The notes under the pieces are model-generated. The model was not told the origin of the DNA, did no database searches, and worked only from the letters and a program-made list of their open reading frames with translations. Shown here one piece after another: positions 1-12,479 of a stretch of DNA of 64,000 nucleotides (position 1 is its first letter; each line of letters opens with the position of its first letter). This DNA is from Rhineura floridana. Its lineage: Eukaryota > Chordata > Lepidosauria > Squamata > Rhineuridae. The stretch lies in contig NC_084485.1 of NCBI RefSeq assembly GCF_030035675.1, positions 100,212,838-100,276,837 on the forward strand, given 5' to 3'. The position numbers and the translations under genes are program-made.

Positions 1-2490
1 CTTCCATTTCTTGTTTGGCCTTCCTCTTTTTCTACTCCCTTCTGCTTTTCCAAGCATTATCGTCTTTTCTAGTGAATCGTATCTTCTCATTATGTGTCCA
101 AAGTATGATAAAATCAGTTTCATCATTTTAGCTTCTAGTGACAGTTCTGATTTAATTTGTTCTAACACCCAATTGTTGGTCTTTTTTGCAGTTCATGGTA
201 TGTGTAAAGCTCTCCTCCAACACCACATTTCAAATGAGTTGATTTTTCTCTTACCCGCTTTTTTCACTGTCCAACTTTCAGATCCGTACATAGAGATTGG
301 GAATACCGTGGTCTGAATGATGCTGATTTTAGTGTTCAGTGATACATCTTTGCATTTGAGGGCCTGTTCTAGTTCTCTCATAGCTGCCCTCCCCAGTCCT
401 AGCCTGACCATTGTCTCCACCTTGGTTAATTATTGTGCCAAGGTATTGATAATCCTTGCCAAATTCAATGCCCTTGTTGTCAACTTTAAACTTATATAAA
501 TCTTCTGTTGTCATTACTTTAGTCTTCTTGATGTTCAGCTGTAGTCCTGCTTTTGTGCTTTCCTCTTTAACTTTCATCAGCATTCGTTGCAAACCATTAC
601 TAGTTTCTGCTAGCAGTATGGTATCATCAGCATATTTTAAATTATTGATATTTCTCCCTCCAATTTTGACACCTCCTTCATCTTGATCCAATCCTGCTTT
701 CCAATGATATGTTTTGCATATAGATTAAACAAATGGGGTGATACAATACACCCCTGTCTCACACCCTTTCCAGTGGGGAACCAATCAGTTTCTCCACATT
801 CTGTCCTTACAGTAGCCTCTTGTGCAGAGTATAGGTTGCACATCAGGACAATTAGATGCTGTGGCACCCCCATTTCTTTTAAAGCATTCCATAGTTTTTC
901 ATGATCTACACAGTCAAAGGCTTTGCTGTAATCTATAAAGCACAGGGTGATTTCCTTCTGAAATTCCTTGGTCCGTTCCATTATCCAATGTATGTGTGCA
1001 ATATGATATCTGGTACCTCTTCCCTTTCTAAATCCAGCTTGGACATCTGGCACTTCTCGCTCCATATATGGTAAGAGCCATTGTTGTAGAATCTTGAGCA
1101 TTACTTTCCTTGCATGGGATATTAAGGCAATAGTTCTATAATTACTGCATTTCCTGGGGTCCCCTTTCTTTGGAATTGGGATGTATATTGAATGCTTCCA
1201 GTGTGTGGGCCATTGTTTTGTTTTCCATATTTGTTGACAAATTTTTGTCAAAATTTGGACAGATTCAGTCTCAGTAGCTTGTAGCAACTTTGTTGGTATG
1301 CCATCTGTTCCTGGTGATTTGTTTCTTCCAAGTATTTTAAGAGCAGCTTTCACCTCACATTCTAAAATTTCTGGTTCTTCATCATATGGCTCCTCGGTGA
1401 ATGAATCTGTCATCCTTGCATCTCTTTTATATAGTTCTTCAGTGTATTGCCTCCATCTTCCTTTTATTTTGTCTCAGTCAGTCAGTGTGTTCCCCTGTTG
1501 ATTATTCAACATCCCTACTCTTGGTTTAAGTTTCCCTTAAATTCTCTAATTTTTTGGAATAGGGCTCTTGTTCTACCTTTTTTGTTGTCCTCTTCTATTT
1601 CTATACAATAACTATTGTAATAGTTCTCTTTGTCCCTATGTACTAGTCACTGTATTGTTGCATTTAGGGTTCTGAACGTGTTTCTCCTTTTGCTTTCCTT
1701 CTCTCTTTAACCATTGTTTCTTCAGTCATCTTTCTTTCTTTTTAACTTGAGGTGTTGTCTTTCTGCATGCTTCCCTGATAATGTCTCCGATTTCAGTCCA
1801 TAGTTCTGGTTCTCTGTCAACTAAGTTTAAAATCTCAAATCTGTTCCTTATTTGATCTTTATATACTTCTGGGATGTTACTTAAATTGTATTTTGGCATT
1901 ATGATTGCTTTGTTGTTGTTCTTTACCTTTACTCTGATATTTGATATTACCAGTTCATGATCTGTACCATGGTCTGCTCCTGGTCTTGTTTTTGCAGAAA
2001 GTATGGAACTTCTCCATCTTCTGCTACCAATTATATAATCTAATTTATTCCTATATTGACCATTTGGTGATGTCCACGTGTACAGTCATCTTTTCGGTTG
2101 CTCAAAAAATGTTTGCAAGAAAGAAATTACTGGCTTCATAGAATTCAGTAAGTCTTTCTCCTACTTCATTTCTATCTCCTATGTCCCATTTTCCCACAAT
2201 TCCTAGTTCTTCTCTGTTCCCTACTTTTTCATTCCAGTCCCCCATGATTATCAGCACATCTTGTTTTGTTGTGTACTTCTGCGTAAAATCTCTCCAATTC
2301 TTCTGTTTTTGCTGTTGGAGCATAGACTTGGATGATGGTTATGTTAATAGGTTTCCTGTTAAATCTCATTGATGTAACTCACTCAGACTTTGCTTTATAG
2401 CTCCTAATTGCTTTTGCTACATCACTTCTCACTATTAAAGCAATCCCGTTTCTTCTTAATTTCTCATTTTCCGCATAAAATATTTTGTAG
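1..2490 (-). mobile_element. BovB (RTE-clade) LINE, decayed, runs off the left edge
   Basis: Read on the - strand, this is a non-LTR retrotransposon with an AP-type endonuclease then a reverse transcriptase. The endonuclease part (about 2480-2102) has the IIMGDWNEKVG box. The RT part (about 1413-330) has FIDYSKAFDCVDHEKLW, GKGVRQGCIVSPHLFN and the catalytic KYADDT box. The C-terminal part (about 420-193) has MYGSESWTVKK and FEMWCWRRALHIP, as in BovB. The frame is broken by several stops and shifts (near 640-690, 1420-2100 and 330-420), so it is not active. The 5' end is lost inside the endonuclease domain and the 3' end lies left of the window. BovB is known to have moved horizontally between squamates and ruminants. 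Family call is firm; the 5' limit is approximate. Confidence 0.9.
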
Positions 2491-3380
2491 TTGACTGACT
2501 GAAAATGAAATAATTATATATTTCCGAAGGTGTCTCTCTTCCTCTGGGTCAGATTCCTCTTAATGAATAAAAAGACAAAAAGCCATTACCCCAAACTTAG
2601 GTACATGCTTGCTCAAGAGATAGATCTTTCTTCAGACAGCAAGCATCTTTTCTGTTGGTCATGGACATAAATTAGTATTAACCAACAGGCAAAAAACCAT
2701 GCGGTTTAAGAATGTACCTATAGCCCACAGATATTTCTATCAAACTTGAAAAAGCCGGGAAATTGGGCAGCTATAGTGAATGCACCAGGGGAGCAGGAGA
2801 CCTAAACTCCTCTCTGAGATATTGTACTGCCCTACAAATTGGTCAAAATGCAAACACAATTTGGGTTGGTCTTTCACAGTCCAATCCACTTCCTGTGTAG
2901 CTTGGAAGAATTTAAAGAATGTAAGCCACACTTTGTGTGTCTGTGTGAGAATTGCCGGGGGGGGAGTGTCTGTGTTTGGTATCCCACCCATGACTGCTTT
3001 CCCTCGTGGGGTTTTGGAAGCCAAAAATGTTCTCCACTCCTACAGTGAAGAGTCATAATCAGCCACGATTCCTTAAGATCTACACTTTCCGCTATCAGGT
3101 ATAGGGAATCCCAGAAGCATTTCCATCACTGAGAAAGCAGAATCCCATCCCCAAACCCCAGCTGACTGGGCAAAGGGGAGGGCAGGGTTAATGGCCAGGA
3201 TCCAAAGCTAATTCCTTGAGCCATGGCTTTCCATTTGTGCTGTTACACAGGGTTAAGTTGTTTAGGGAGAAGGCATCCATTGGGGTAGTACAAGCCCCTT
3301 ACATCAGCCCAAGAGATTATCTGAATCCTGGCAACAACTCTTAGAGCAATCCTATAAACGTCTGCTCAGATGTAGAGTTC
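2491..3380. other. Intergenic, no gene seen
   Basis: Open frames of 60-95 codons on both strands overlap each other and resemble no protein I know. No splice-flanked exon or clear repeat is recognised. Confidence 0.5.
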
Positions 3381-3384
3381 AATG

Positions 3385-3575
3385 GGACTTAGGAACATGG
3401 GAAGCTTCCTTAGATCAAGTCAGAGCATTGGTCTATCTAGCACAGTATTATTGATACTGACTGGCAGCAGCTCTTCAGGGTTTCAGGTGGGGGGCATACC
3501 CAGTCCTATCTAGAGATGCTGGAGATTGCCCCAGAGACTTTTTGCATGATGAACATGTGCCCCCCCGTTGACCTG
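3385..3575 (-). repeat. tRNA-derived SINE fragment, antisense
   Basis: The stretch from GGAACATGGGAAGC through AGTCAGAGCATTGGTCTATC and the GCAGCTCTTCAGGG box matches, with decay, the body of the SINE seen more completely at 26060-26256. The tRNA-like head, which should lie at the right end, is mostly lost. Confidence 0.6.
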
Positions 3576-3819
3576 TGCCCTTTATTCCCAGGTTTGTAGC
3601 CAAGGGAATGGGGGAGAATTTTGACTCAGTTCGCATTTAAAGGTGAATCCACTTAATTTGCATGTTCTGAAACAATGTGCAAACTGAAACACAGACATCC
3701 TTTGTCTCTGAATTTTGCAATGCAGTTCCCCAGCCAAATAATGTGTAGACAAGGCATATATGAAAGTAAAGTGTGCATAAAATGCATCCATGAGTGAAAA
3801 CTGTCACTTGAGGCACAGG

Positions 3820-4515
3820 TAGCCTCAGTGGCATGGAGTGTCTTCTACCAACTTCGGTTGGTGGCCCAGCTACACCCCTATCTGGACAGGGATAACCTGG
3901 CTTCAGTTGTCCATGCTCTGGTAACCTCCAAGTTAGATTACTGCAAAGTGCTCTACATGGGGCTGCCTTTGAAGACGGTTTGGAAACTACAGCTTGTGCA
4001 AAATGCAGCAGCCAGATTGGTAACAGGGACCAGACGGTTCGAACATATAAAACCAATTCTGGCCCGCTTGCATTGGCTGCCTGTATGTTTCCAAGCTCAA
4101 TTCAAGGTGCTGGTTTTAACCTATAAAGCCTTACACGGCTTGGGACCATAATACCCGATGGAACGACATGAACCCACCCATACACTACGCTCCACATCCA
4201 AGGCCCTCCTCCAGGTGCCTACTCGGAGGGAAGCTGGGAGTGTGGCAACAAGGGAGAGGGCCTTCTCAGTGGTGGTCCCCAAATTATGGAATGATTTCCT
4301 TGACGAGGTGAGCCTGGTGCCAACACTGTTATCTTTTTGGCGCCACATCAAGACTTTCCTCTTCTCCCAGGCATTTTTGCATGTGCTTTTAAATTGCTTT
4401 TTAAAAATGTGTTTTTAAATTTGTATACTTGTTTTTAATGTTTTTAATTGTTGTAAACCGCCCAGAGAGCTTTGGCTATGGGGCGGTATACAAATGCAAT
4501 AAATAAATAAATAAA
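3820..4515 (+). mobile_element. L2/CR1-like LINE, 3' end of ORF2 with tail
   Basis: A 5'-truncated non-LTR retrotransposon. Two adjacent frames (3828-4151 and 4158-4418) give the C-terminal part of the polymerase, with LDYCKVLYMGLPLK, VQNAAARLVTG, LHWLPV and ERAFSVVVPKLWN in the order known from L2/CR1-like LINEs. A frame change near 4150 separates them. The 3' end carries CCGCCCAGAGAGC...GGGCGGTATACAAATG and then an (AAATA)n tail at about 4497-4515. The same tail family recurs at 14395-14868 and, reversed, at 33117-33740. Confidence 0.85.
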
Positions 4516-7500
4516 TACATAAAACAACATATAACTATTGCATTATATTAGGGGAAACTGCATGCAAAAATGTGCATGATCTGAGAAATTTGTATTAAAA
4601 TGTTGGTGAATTTTTATGAGGACTTTGAAAACAAATTGCAAAATAATGTGGAGACATGGGAAACTAAACTTAAGACTGGAAAAATTAGAAACCAAAACTG
4701 ACATATTTGCCCATCCCTAGCTATCATGAATTTGCAAAGAGGATCCTTAGCCATGCGCCTAAGAGATTATTGCAAAAATATTTGTAGCTTTTGTGTGTGT
4801 GTGTGTGTAAGAATGACGTATGCCTCTCATTTAATTTGGTGATAGGGCAGAGGAAACTCTACCGCAGGTATCAAGTTTGAGAAACAGTTTTATGGGGCTA
4901 TTATTATAGCAAATCAGGCAAGTGCCCCTTTGATTTTGTTTTATTACCATGCACACTGTTTAACAGCTGGCTCTTTTCTTATAAATTGCAGCCCATTACA
5001 TGAAACAAAACTTCCTGTATTAGCAGAGCTCTAGGAGCAAAACAATCAGAAGGCATTTGATCAAAAATTATCCTGCTCTACCAAAGACAAATGGATTTTG
5101 TCACTCTGGCACTTCAGGAAAATCAGAGCACTTTGCCATCTTTCCAGCTGTGCAATCTCTACCTAGTGGTGGGGCCTCAGAAGGGAGGTTAATAAAGGAA
5201 CATATGGTATATGTACAATTTGCACAATGTCCACAAAACTCACACCATAATTTTGACCATGCAGGAAGCCTATTAGATTTATAGGTTTAATGTTGAAATA
5301 CCCTGGGGCTGAAGCAGGATTTTAAATTGGCTGGGGTTCCCATGGTTTATGTGTAGCACAGAAACAACTAAAGATTGCAGGAAATTCTCCTGCAGGGGCA
5401 ATGCTTTGTAATGGAAACTCCCTCAAGGTCCTTACAAACTTTGCCTCCTGGAAAGCTGTGCTTTTCAAGTGCTGTATGTAGTTATTTTTGGCAAAGTATA
5501 TTGGGAGCTTTTGGTTTTCCAAGTGCAGGTTTTTTTGCAGACCGCAATTATAAAGTTTATAGAATTGGGGCTGGTTTAATCTTATCCAAACATTTTTCAC
5601 TGCACATACCATATGCAGGTTTGCTCTCTCCACCAGCTCTCTTCTGATCCTCCCACCCCCACCAAGCAACATTGTCTGCATACTCTATGGGAAATCCAAA
5701 GCTTGGAGAATTTTGTAGGTGGTGCTCAAATTTATGCTACTTAAACTCTAAATATACATTTCGTCAGGAATAATTTCATATCTCAGCATGTTAAGATAAT
5801 AGTTTCCTTACATTTTAAGTGAAACCTCAGTCTGCAGCTTCTAGTGGGCCAGGTGTCAAATGGCTATGTGTACTTCTTTACAGAAGATCAGGGCTGGTGC
5901 CAGGCATGACTGGACCCTTGGGCACCAGAAGCTGGTAGTGCCGTAGCCCAACACCCTCCCATACAGGTGGCATGAGGCTAACCCTGTGGTGGATCTCAGA
6001 CAGGGAGCTCCCAGACACCCCCCCAATACAGACAGAGCAGGCTTCAATAAGCCTCCACACACACCCCAGCTACCTCTCATGTTGTGTGAATGATGCGCAC
6101 ACATAGTGTGCATGCCTGCTATCAACCAAGATGGTGGCAGGGGCATCATCCCCTTAGGGAGAGGTAGGTGGGGCATGCAGGTGGGCTTACTGATGCCCAC
6201 ACTGTCTGTATGGTGGGGATGCCTGGGAGCTCCCTCTCCACAATCTGTGGCAGGGTTGGGTTGCAGGACCCGATGCTGCTATGGATTGTGGAATGGGAGC
6301 ATCACCCTCCCATCCTAAGGACAGGTCCTTCAGGGGCCCCTCTGAGTTGCAGGGGCCCTTGGCCATGACCCAACCTGGCCACCCTCTGGCACCTGCCCTG
6401 CAGAAGATGGTCCTCTGTTTGAAGGGCTGTCAGAGGATAGTTTTGTATTTGAAAGGCTGTCTAGTCCAAATCTGGTTAAAAGATAAATAATCATAAGAAG
6501 GGAGAGCAGGAGCGTTCAGTTTCCCAGCAACAGTTAGCACCTGGACAGCAGATTGAGCAGGGACACGGGTCATCTGGTCACAGTCTTCTCACCATCCTGA
6601 GATGAACTGTATTTCTATTTATATTAGAGCAATTATTTCTACATTTGCAACTATCGAGATGTAAATTGATATGCGCAAACTGTATTCAAATCTGTGCCCT
6701 CTTTTGGGTGTTGTGTAAGTGGCCACCCTTTGAAGTAGACAACAGAGAGATGTATGGATTTAAAAGTGCTGCTTTTTCAGGAGTCCTTGCTGATTCACCA
6801 GTATTTTTCTTAGTCATTATTTTGGTTTACAAAGGAAAGTGATGCTTTGTTCATTTATGGCATGTCACTCTATGTCCTGGTGTACTACTAGGAAACTGTG
6901 TCTCTATTATGAATTAAAGTTTAGCAGAATGTTGACTTGTCCCAAATCTAGATTTTATTCAGGAAGGTTTCTGGTACTCCTGACATATAGTCGTGAAGGA
7001 GCTGAGGGTTCTAAAACCATGTCTATGCTGGGATCTCATAAACCTATTTGGAATAAATATGGACTTGAGCATCATATCCATTATTTTAAAGTTTTATTCA
7101 CAATACCAGTGTAAATCATGGGAATGGAAACAAAAATGTGTATTTTGGGTTTATAGTTTCCAAATTTCCAGTAATCCTCAGATGAATCGAAACATTATGA
7201 TAGTGATAAAAATCTAGAAAATGACAGATATTTAAAATATATTTACTTTTATTTTTGAGCATATCAACACAAAAATGTCTAGATATGCTTGACAATATGT
7301 GCAACTTGTAAAAATTAACATTTTTACCCCCTCCTACATTACAAACAAAGAGAAAAAAGTATGGAACAATAAACTAATTTACATAATTCATATGTAAAGC
7401 ATCCATAAAAGATGAAGTAATTTCATTATTGGATTTTGCATCTCTAGAAATTAATGCCCATTTTCTATAGGAATGAGGTTTAAATTCTTGTACCTGTATA

Positions 7501-7526
7501 GCTGGTCAATGACCACAAACAATAAA
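4516..7526. other. Intergenic, nothing recognised
   Basis: Mostly AT-rich sequence with a short (GT)n run near 4791-4808. Block 5880-6420 is more GC-rich and has short overlapping frames on both strands, but none has recognisable domains or splice context. I would not call a gene here. Confidence 0.5.
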
Positions 7527-7602
7527 GATGTAGATGTACGTAGATCAGTACTGAGCTAGATGGTACCAAATGGCCTGAGTCAATATAAGGCAGATCCTTT
7601 GT
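7527..7602 (+). repeat. tRNA-derived SINE, tail-side fragment
   Basis: GAGCTAGATGGTACCAAATGG, CTGAGTCAATATAAGGCAG and TTGTTCCT match, in the forward sense, the reverse complement of the SINE body at 26060-26256. The head is missing. Confidence 0.5.
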
Positions 7603-7649
7603 TCCTAAAAGAGGAAAGAGACCCAAGGGCCACAGTGTCTCTGAAATTT

Positions 7650-8000
7650 ATTTATGTATTTTACTTACAGAATTTATATACCACTTTATTGTAAAAAAAA
7701 CCCTCAAAGCAGTTTACAGACGGAATTAAAAATTATTGGCAAAAACCGTTAAAGACAGGTATTTAAAAACATTCAAAATAATAAAACCAACAATGAGTTA
7801 AAAACAGTTAAAAAACATAATAGCTTCTACATGTCTGGGTAGGCTTGCCTAAACAAAAATGTTTTTAGCAGGTGCCAAAAAGGGTACAATGAAGGCTCCT
7901 GCCTAATGTCAATAGGCAAAGAGTTCCAAAGCGTAGGTCCTGCTACACTAAAGGATCAATTTCTTACAAGAGAAGAACAAGTACTATGTGGCACCCGTAA
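7650..8000 (-). mobile_element. L2-like LINE 3' end, antisense
   Basis: It starts with a TTTATTTATGTATTTTA tail and an AATTTATATACCACTTTAT box, then AAACATTCAAAATAATAAAACC and AAGAGTTCCAAAGCGTAGG. This follows the order of the 3' part of the reversed L2-like copy at 33117-33740, but is more diverged. No open frame remains. Confidence 0.55.
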
Positions 8001-8014
8001 CATAGAAAGCACTC

Positions 8015-8095
8015 CTTCAACTCAGAAGTAAGTCCTGTAGAGTTCTGTATGGCTTAGTCCCTTAGTAAATGTGTTTAGAATTGCAGCCTTCAAGG
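8015..8095. repeat. Short palindromic element (GGATTGCA family)
   Basis: CAGAAGTAAGTCCTGTAGAG...TTAGAATTGCAGCC resembles other near-palindromic copies at 22705-22812, 29234-29328, 41735-41815 and 43234-43335, with weaker ones near 3340-3400 and 14258-14345. All share a central CATTGAATTCAATGG-like core and a GGATTGCA end. It is probably a non-autonomous DNA transposon. The family name is not known to me. Confidence 0.45.
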
Positions 8096-9974
8096 GCATC
8101 CATCTTTACTCCTGAGTGCTCCCATCTAACATCTCCACAATACTAGGCTCCCTTCTTCCTACAATGGCCTTCTAGTGACTGGACTGACCTGAGGGCACTT
8201 AAACCCTTCTTGCCAGAAGCAAGTAGGCTAGATTAAATGTTCCCTACCCAGGCTCCCTAAGAAGGTGGGAAGGAATGATCCCATCACTTCAGCTGGCCCC
8301 GGGAACACTCTGATTTAGCTAAAATTTCTATCTTAATTTCCAATCAGAGAATTTTTTGTTTGAGTGGTATGCTCCAAGCAACTGTTACAAAAGGAGTCAA
8401 GCCTGAATGGAGGCCAGACTGATAGGGACTCTATATTCCTTGAGTTGCCAATAAGGAATAGAGACGAGACCAGAGTACCGTGAATGCTTGCCTTTATTGA
8501 GCCTTTGCAAAGGGAGGGCCACCCTTAAGTGACTCTCCAGGTTTGCTGACATCCATCATATTTATAGGCTACAGGTACGTCACACTGTAGTTGATGCTTA
8601 ATGTATCATGCTTAATAACAGCACTAGGACCTGTCCCTGAAATCTCATGGTTTGGGATGCTTCTGACATGGCAACCCTAATGAACAGTAATAATTCAGTA
8701 ATACCTTTGTTCTTATAATATGTGTGAAAACATACAGCTGGCTGTTTGTGATCATTCTGTCATAATTTATCTCATGTATCAGAGAAAACAGATATATTAG
8801 TTATTCCTCTAATTTCTCTCAAGCTGTCAGTAAAATAAGCCAAAGTGATCAGCCAAGTGTTATGTACTGACCACAAAGTGCTTTTGGATAGAATACTTCA
8901 TAAGATGTACCTTGAGTAGTGTAACATTAGTAGCCTGACAGTCATTTCTCAACTTCTTCATCATTTGATGTGGAAGCTTAACAGACTATCCTGGGCTGCT
9001 TACAGTTGACAATTGTTTTGAAGATATGCAAAAGTTAATTAATATGTATGGATAGGGCCTTGTTTAACTGTAAATATTAATTAGCCTTTTTGGGTTCGAT
9101 TTCTCAATAAATTTGAATCCTGGATCCAGTGACTTGGAAAAGCAGTTGACAAGTTTCAAATATATGACTGTCTTTTATTTCCAAGAGGAAGCCAGACATT
9201 TCTTAAAAGCTGGATATTTAAAGAGTAAAACGCACAGTTGTAAATCTATGGTTCATATTGCAAGTGGCATAATTTTTCCCTTTTCTATATATACCAGCAG
9301 TAGATGGGCAGAAATAACTCCAGTTCAAACAATTACAGATTTTTAAAAAAGAATGATGTGCTTGTTCCAACCCTCTGTTGGAAAGTGTGTATTTTAAGGT
9401 AAAATGTATAAAATGTATAGTTCGTTAAAAACAGATACAAAAATGTGAAATCTCAGGCTTTTAAAAAAAACACCACTGATGGCTGCATAAACTAGATACA
9501 ATGAACACATATGGAACACAGACCAGCAATAGATTGATCTGTCAATCTCTATTGTACATGATCACATATGATATCATTGGTATTATCTTCTTACATATGC
9601 ATATCGCATATGTATATCACCTTGAAGCAATGTTTCGGTTTACTCTGAACCTTTTTTTAAACACTTAACTGAACTGCAAATATAAGATCCACAAACTCTT
9701 TCTATACCTTTACATTAAGAAATGTATTTACTTTTTCTACAAACTCCACCCAAGGTAAGCATTTTCATTTCTTAGCTTCTGTACATTTAAAAAAAATAAA
9801 AACAAGTTGACATTAAGGGTCACTTTTAAATGATGTAGCATGATGGTATGTGAATCTAATGCATCTGTTTCATATTTAATATGAAATATTTACAAAGCTA
9901 CAATCTCATCTTACAGAGAATTTCATTTTCTTAATATAAATCCTGTCAGTGAAAAGTTGCAAAAAACAGAAGCC
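8096..9974. other. Intergenic, AT-rich, nothing recognised
   Basis: No frame above about 80 codons and no recognised repeat. Poly-A and poly-T runs and short AT-rich tracts dominate. Confidence 0.5.
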
Positions 9975-9978
9975 CATA

Positions 9979-10192
9979 CAGTAGGGCCCTGCTAATATGG
10001 CAGGTTAGGGATCAGCCCCCCGCCGTAAAGCAGAAATCGCCGTAAAGCGCGGCCCCATAGACTATAATGGGCCACGTCGTGAAAAAATGACGCAAAAACG
10101 TCGCAAAATGGCAAAATCGGCTTTACAACGGGGAATTTCCCCTGCTTGAAAGCTGCTGCATCAGCGGAATGCCGTAATGCGGGGCCCTACTG
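9979..10192. mobile_element. Small pogo/Tigger-like MITE
   Basis: A 214-bp element with terminal inverted repeats: CAGTAGGGCCCTGC on the left and GCGGGGCCCTACTG on the right. CATA flanks both sides (9975-9978 and 10193-10196), which could be a 4-bp target copy or a TA copy plus chance. The interior repeats CCGTAAAGC and AAAACGTCGCAAAATGG and is rich in CpG compared with its flanks. There is no coding capacity. CAGTAGG-type ends are known from pogo/Tigger families, so that assignment is an inference. Confidence 0.75.
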
Positions 10193-10739
10193 CATAGGGA
10201 ACAATGCCTGTGTAACATGAATGCCATCTTATGAGTAAAGTGGAGGGAAACATAACTCATGGCTTCTGAAGATACAAGTCAGAGAGTTTGTGTTCTATCT
10301 TAAATGGAACAAGCCTTTGTCCTCCAGGTGTTCAGTTGGTTTTGCTTTTGATGGATTTACAATATTTCATTCTTTTTTACTGTAATAAAAGGTGCCATTT
10401 TTATCACTCTGTTGTGTTGTGTAGAACTAAAAGCACAGAGTATCTGTTAGAGGAGTCACTGAAGTCCTTCAGGAAGCTTCATTCTGAAAGGAGTAACTGA
10501 TCTTTTCCAGAACTCCTTAGGGCCTATCACTGCTTTTTTTTTTTTGTAAAAAATGAGGTGCTGGTACTGTCTTGATAAAAGTGCCATGGTCGCCAGCACA
10601 AAATAGTTACCATGGGTGGCAAAAAAAAGAGGCAACAGTACTCCGTACCAATGAGTACCATCACACACAAAAAAGCCCTGGGGCCAATTCACTATTTACA
10701 TGGAAGACATGAGTACTGTTTTTTCCAATGCACATTCTC

Positions 10740-11249
10740 AATTCAGGGTCGCTAACCCATGACCTGTATCCATCCCCCCAGCAGGTTTTTTGTGATCCCC
10801 CAAATGTGACCCCCTATTTTGTAATTTTTGTTTAGCTTTGTTAAAAATTGACTGCTCCTGTGGGTCCCCTGGTGGGGTGCTATACCATAAGGTTTGTAAC
10901 CCACCCCAAATCACTCCATTTTATTTTTTAAAATTACTGACTGCTCCCATAGGTCCCATGCTGTGATACTGTGATGCCAAAAGCTTTTTTGTGGCCCTCC
11001 AAGGCTCTCATCCTAATTAGTACATTTATTTAGAAAATTAAAAATATTTTAATTTTTTTTTACTGGTGGCTTCCATATGTACCACACTGTGATGCCAAAT
11101 AATGTATTTACTGACCACTCCCTGTGTCTCCTACTGTGATGCCATTTTTATATGGCCACACCCACTTTTACACTTCACCCATGCAAACTTGCCCCTGGGG
11201 AAATTGTTTATGGGTTGTCCTTGGCTCAAAAAAGTTTAGCCATCTCTGC
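10740..11249. repeat. Degenerate internally repeated block
   Basis: Four weakly similar units contain a GACTGCTCC(Y)RTRGGTCCC-like core and most end in TGTGATGCC, near 10848, 10938, 11064 and 11112. Spacing is uneven and divergence high. Function unknown; no gene. Confidence 0.35.
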
Positions 11250-12475
11250 TCTGAATTGTTCATTCATTCATTGGCGATCACTTGTGGCCGAGTAAGATTG
11301 TCTTTCAGGGTAAGGTCTTTAACTGTGGGTCCGTAAGTGACTGTGGAGGCCAATTCTGGATCCACACAGCCTCCCACAGTGGTTTCCAGATGGAAGATGG
11401 TCACAATGAGGATTTGTCTGACGTGCCTTCTGCTTAGCTAGTTTGTCCCTTTCGCCCTGTACTCATGCTTCTTCAAAGTCCATAGCACCTTTGAGAATGG
11501 CTGACCTCCAATTGGGACGCTCGTGGGCCAAGGCTTCCCAGTTCTTGATGCTCATGTTACATTTTTTTAGATTAGCTTTGAGAACATCTTTAAACCTCTT
11601 TTGCTGTCCACCGATATTCCGTTTTTCATCCTTAAATTGGGAGTAAAGGAGCTGCTTTGGAAGACAGTGATCAGGCATTCGAACAACGTGGCCGGTCCAG
11701 TGAAGTTGATGTTGGAGGATCATTGTTTCAACACTGGTGGTCTTTGCTTCTTCCGATACGCTAACATTAGTCCGCCTATCTTTCCAAGTAATTTGCAGAA
11801 TTTTCCGGAGGCAGTGTTGGTGGAATCTTTGAAGAAGTTGGGAGTGGCATTTATAGATGGTCCATGTTTCACAGGCGTACAGTACGGTCGGTAGTACAAT
11901 GGGTTTGTAAATAAGCATTTTGGTCTCCCTGCGAATATCCCAATCCTCGAACACTCTACGCTTCATTCAGGAGAATGCGGCACTCGCAGAGCTCAGACGA
12001 TGCTGAATTTCAGCATCGATGTCAGGTTTTACAGAGAGATGGCTGCCAAGATAAGAAAAGTGATTGACATTCTCCAGCTTCGCACCTTTAAGCTGGATTG
12101 ATGGCGCTACAGAGGGATTGGTTCACACTTGCTGATGAAGCACTTTGGGTTTTTTGATGTTAAGCGAGAGGCCAAGCTTTTCATATGCTTCTGCAAAAAC
12201 ATTTAGGATAGTTTGAAGATCTTCCTCTGAATGTGCAGAGACTACATTATCATCGGCATATTGAAGTTCTACGACAGAGGTTGTAATTACCTTACTTTTT
12301 GCTTTCAGCCTACTAAGATTAAAAAGCTTTCCATCTGTTCGATATGTGATTTCCACGCCAGTGGGAAGTTTCCCCTCAACAAGGTGTAGAATCATGGCGA
12401 TGAAAATAGCAAATAAGGTCGGAGCAATGACGCAACCCTGACGCCTGATCCCACTTTGAATGGATCACTTTGAGA
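11250..12475 (-). mobile_element. RTE-like LINE, 3' half (RT and C-terminal part)
   Basis: On the - strand, the frame at 12395-12123 has the catalytic LQYADDN box followed by LGLSLNIKKPKVL. The frame at 11966-11463 has KRRVFEDWDIRRETKMLIYK, LYACETWT, WKDRRTNVSVSEEA, LHWTGHVVRMPD and LPKQLLYSQF, the C-terminal order of an RTE-like polymerase. A gap and frame change separate the two. The 3' end at 11250-11262 is a short tandem of TTCA units, as in RTE tails. This differs in sequence from the BovB at 1-2490. Its 5' half lies next to it in the opposite direction (see 12480-13455). Confidence 0.8.
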
Positions 12476-12479
12476 GCCA

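Noticed and set aside
5856-6490. GC-richer block with several short frames
   Set aside because: No domain, no conserved motif, frames overlap on both strands.
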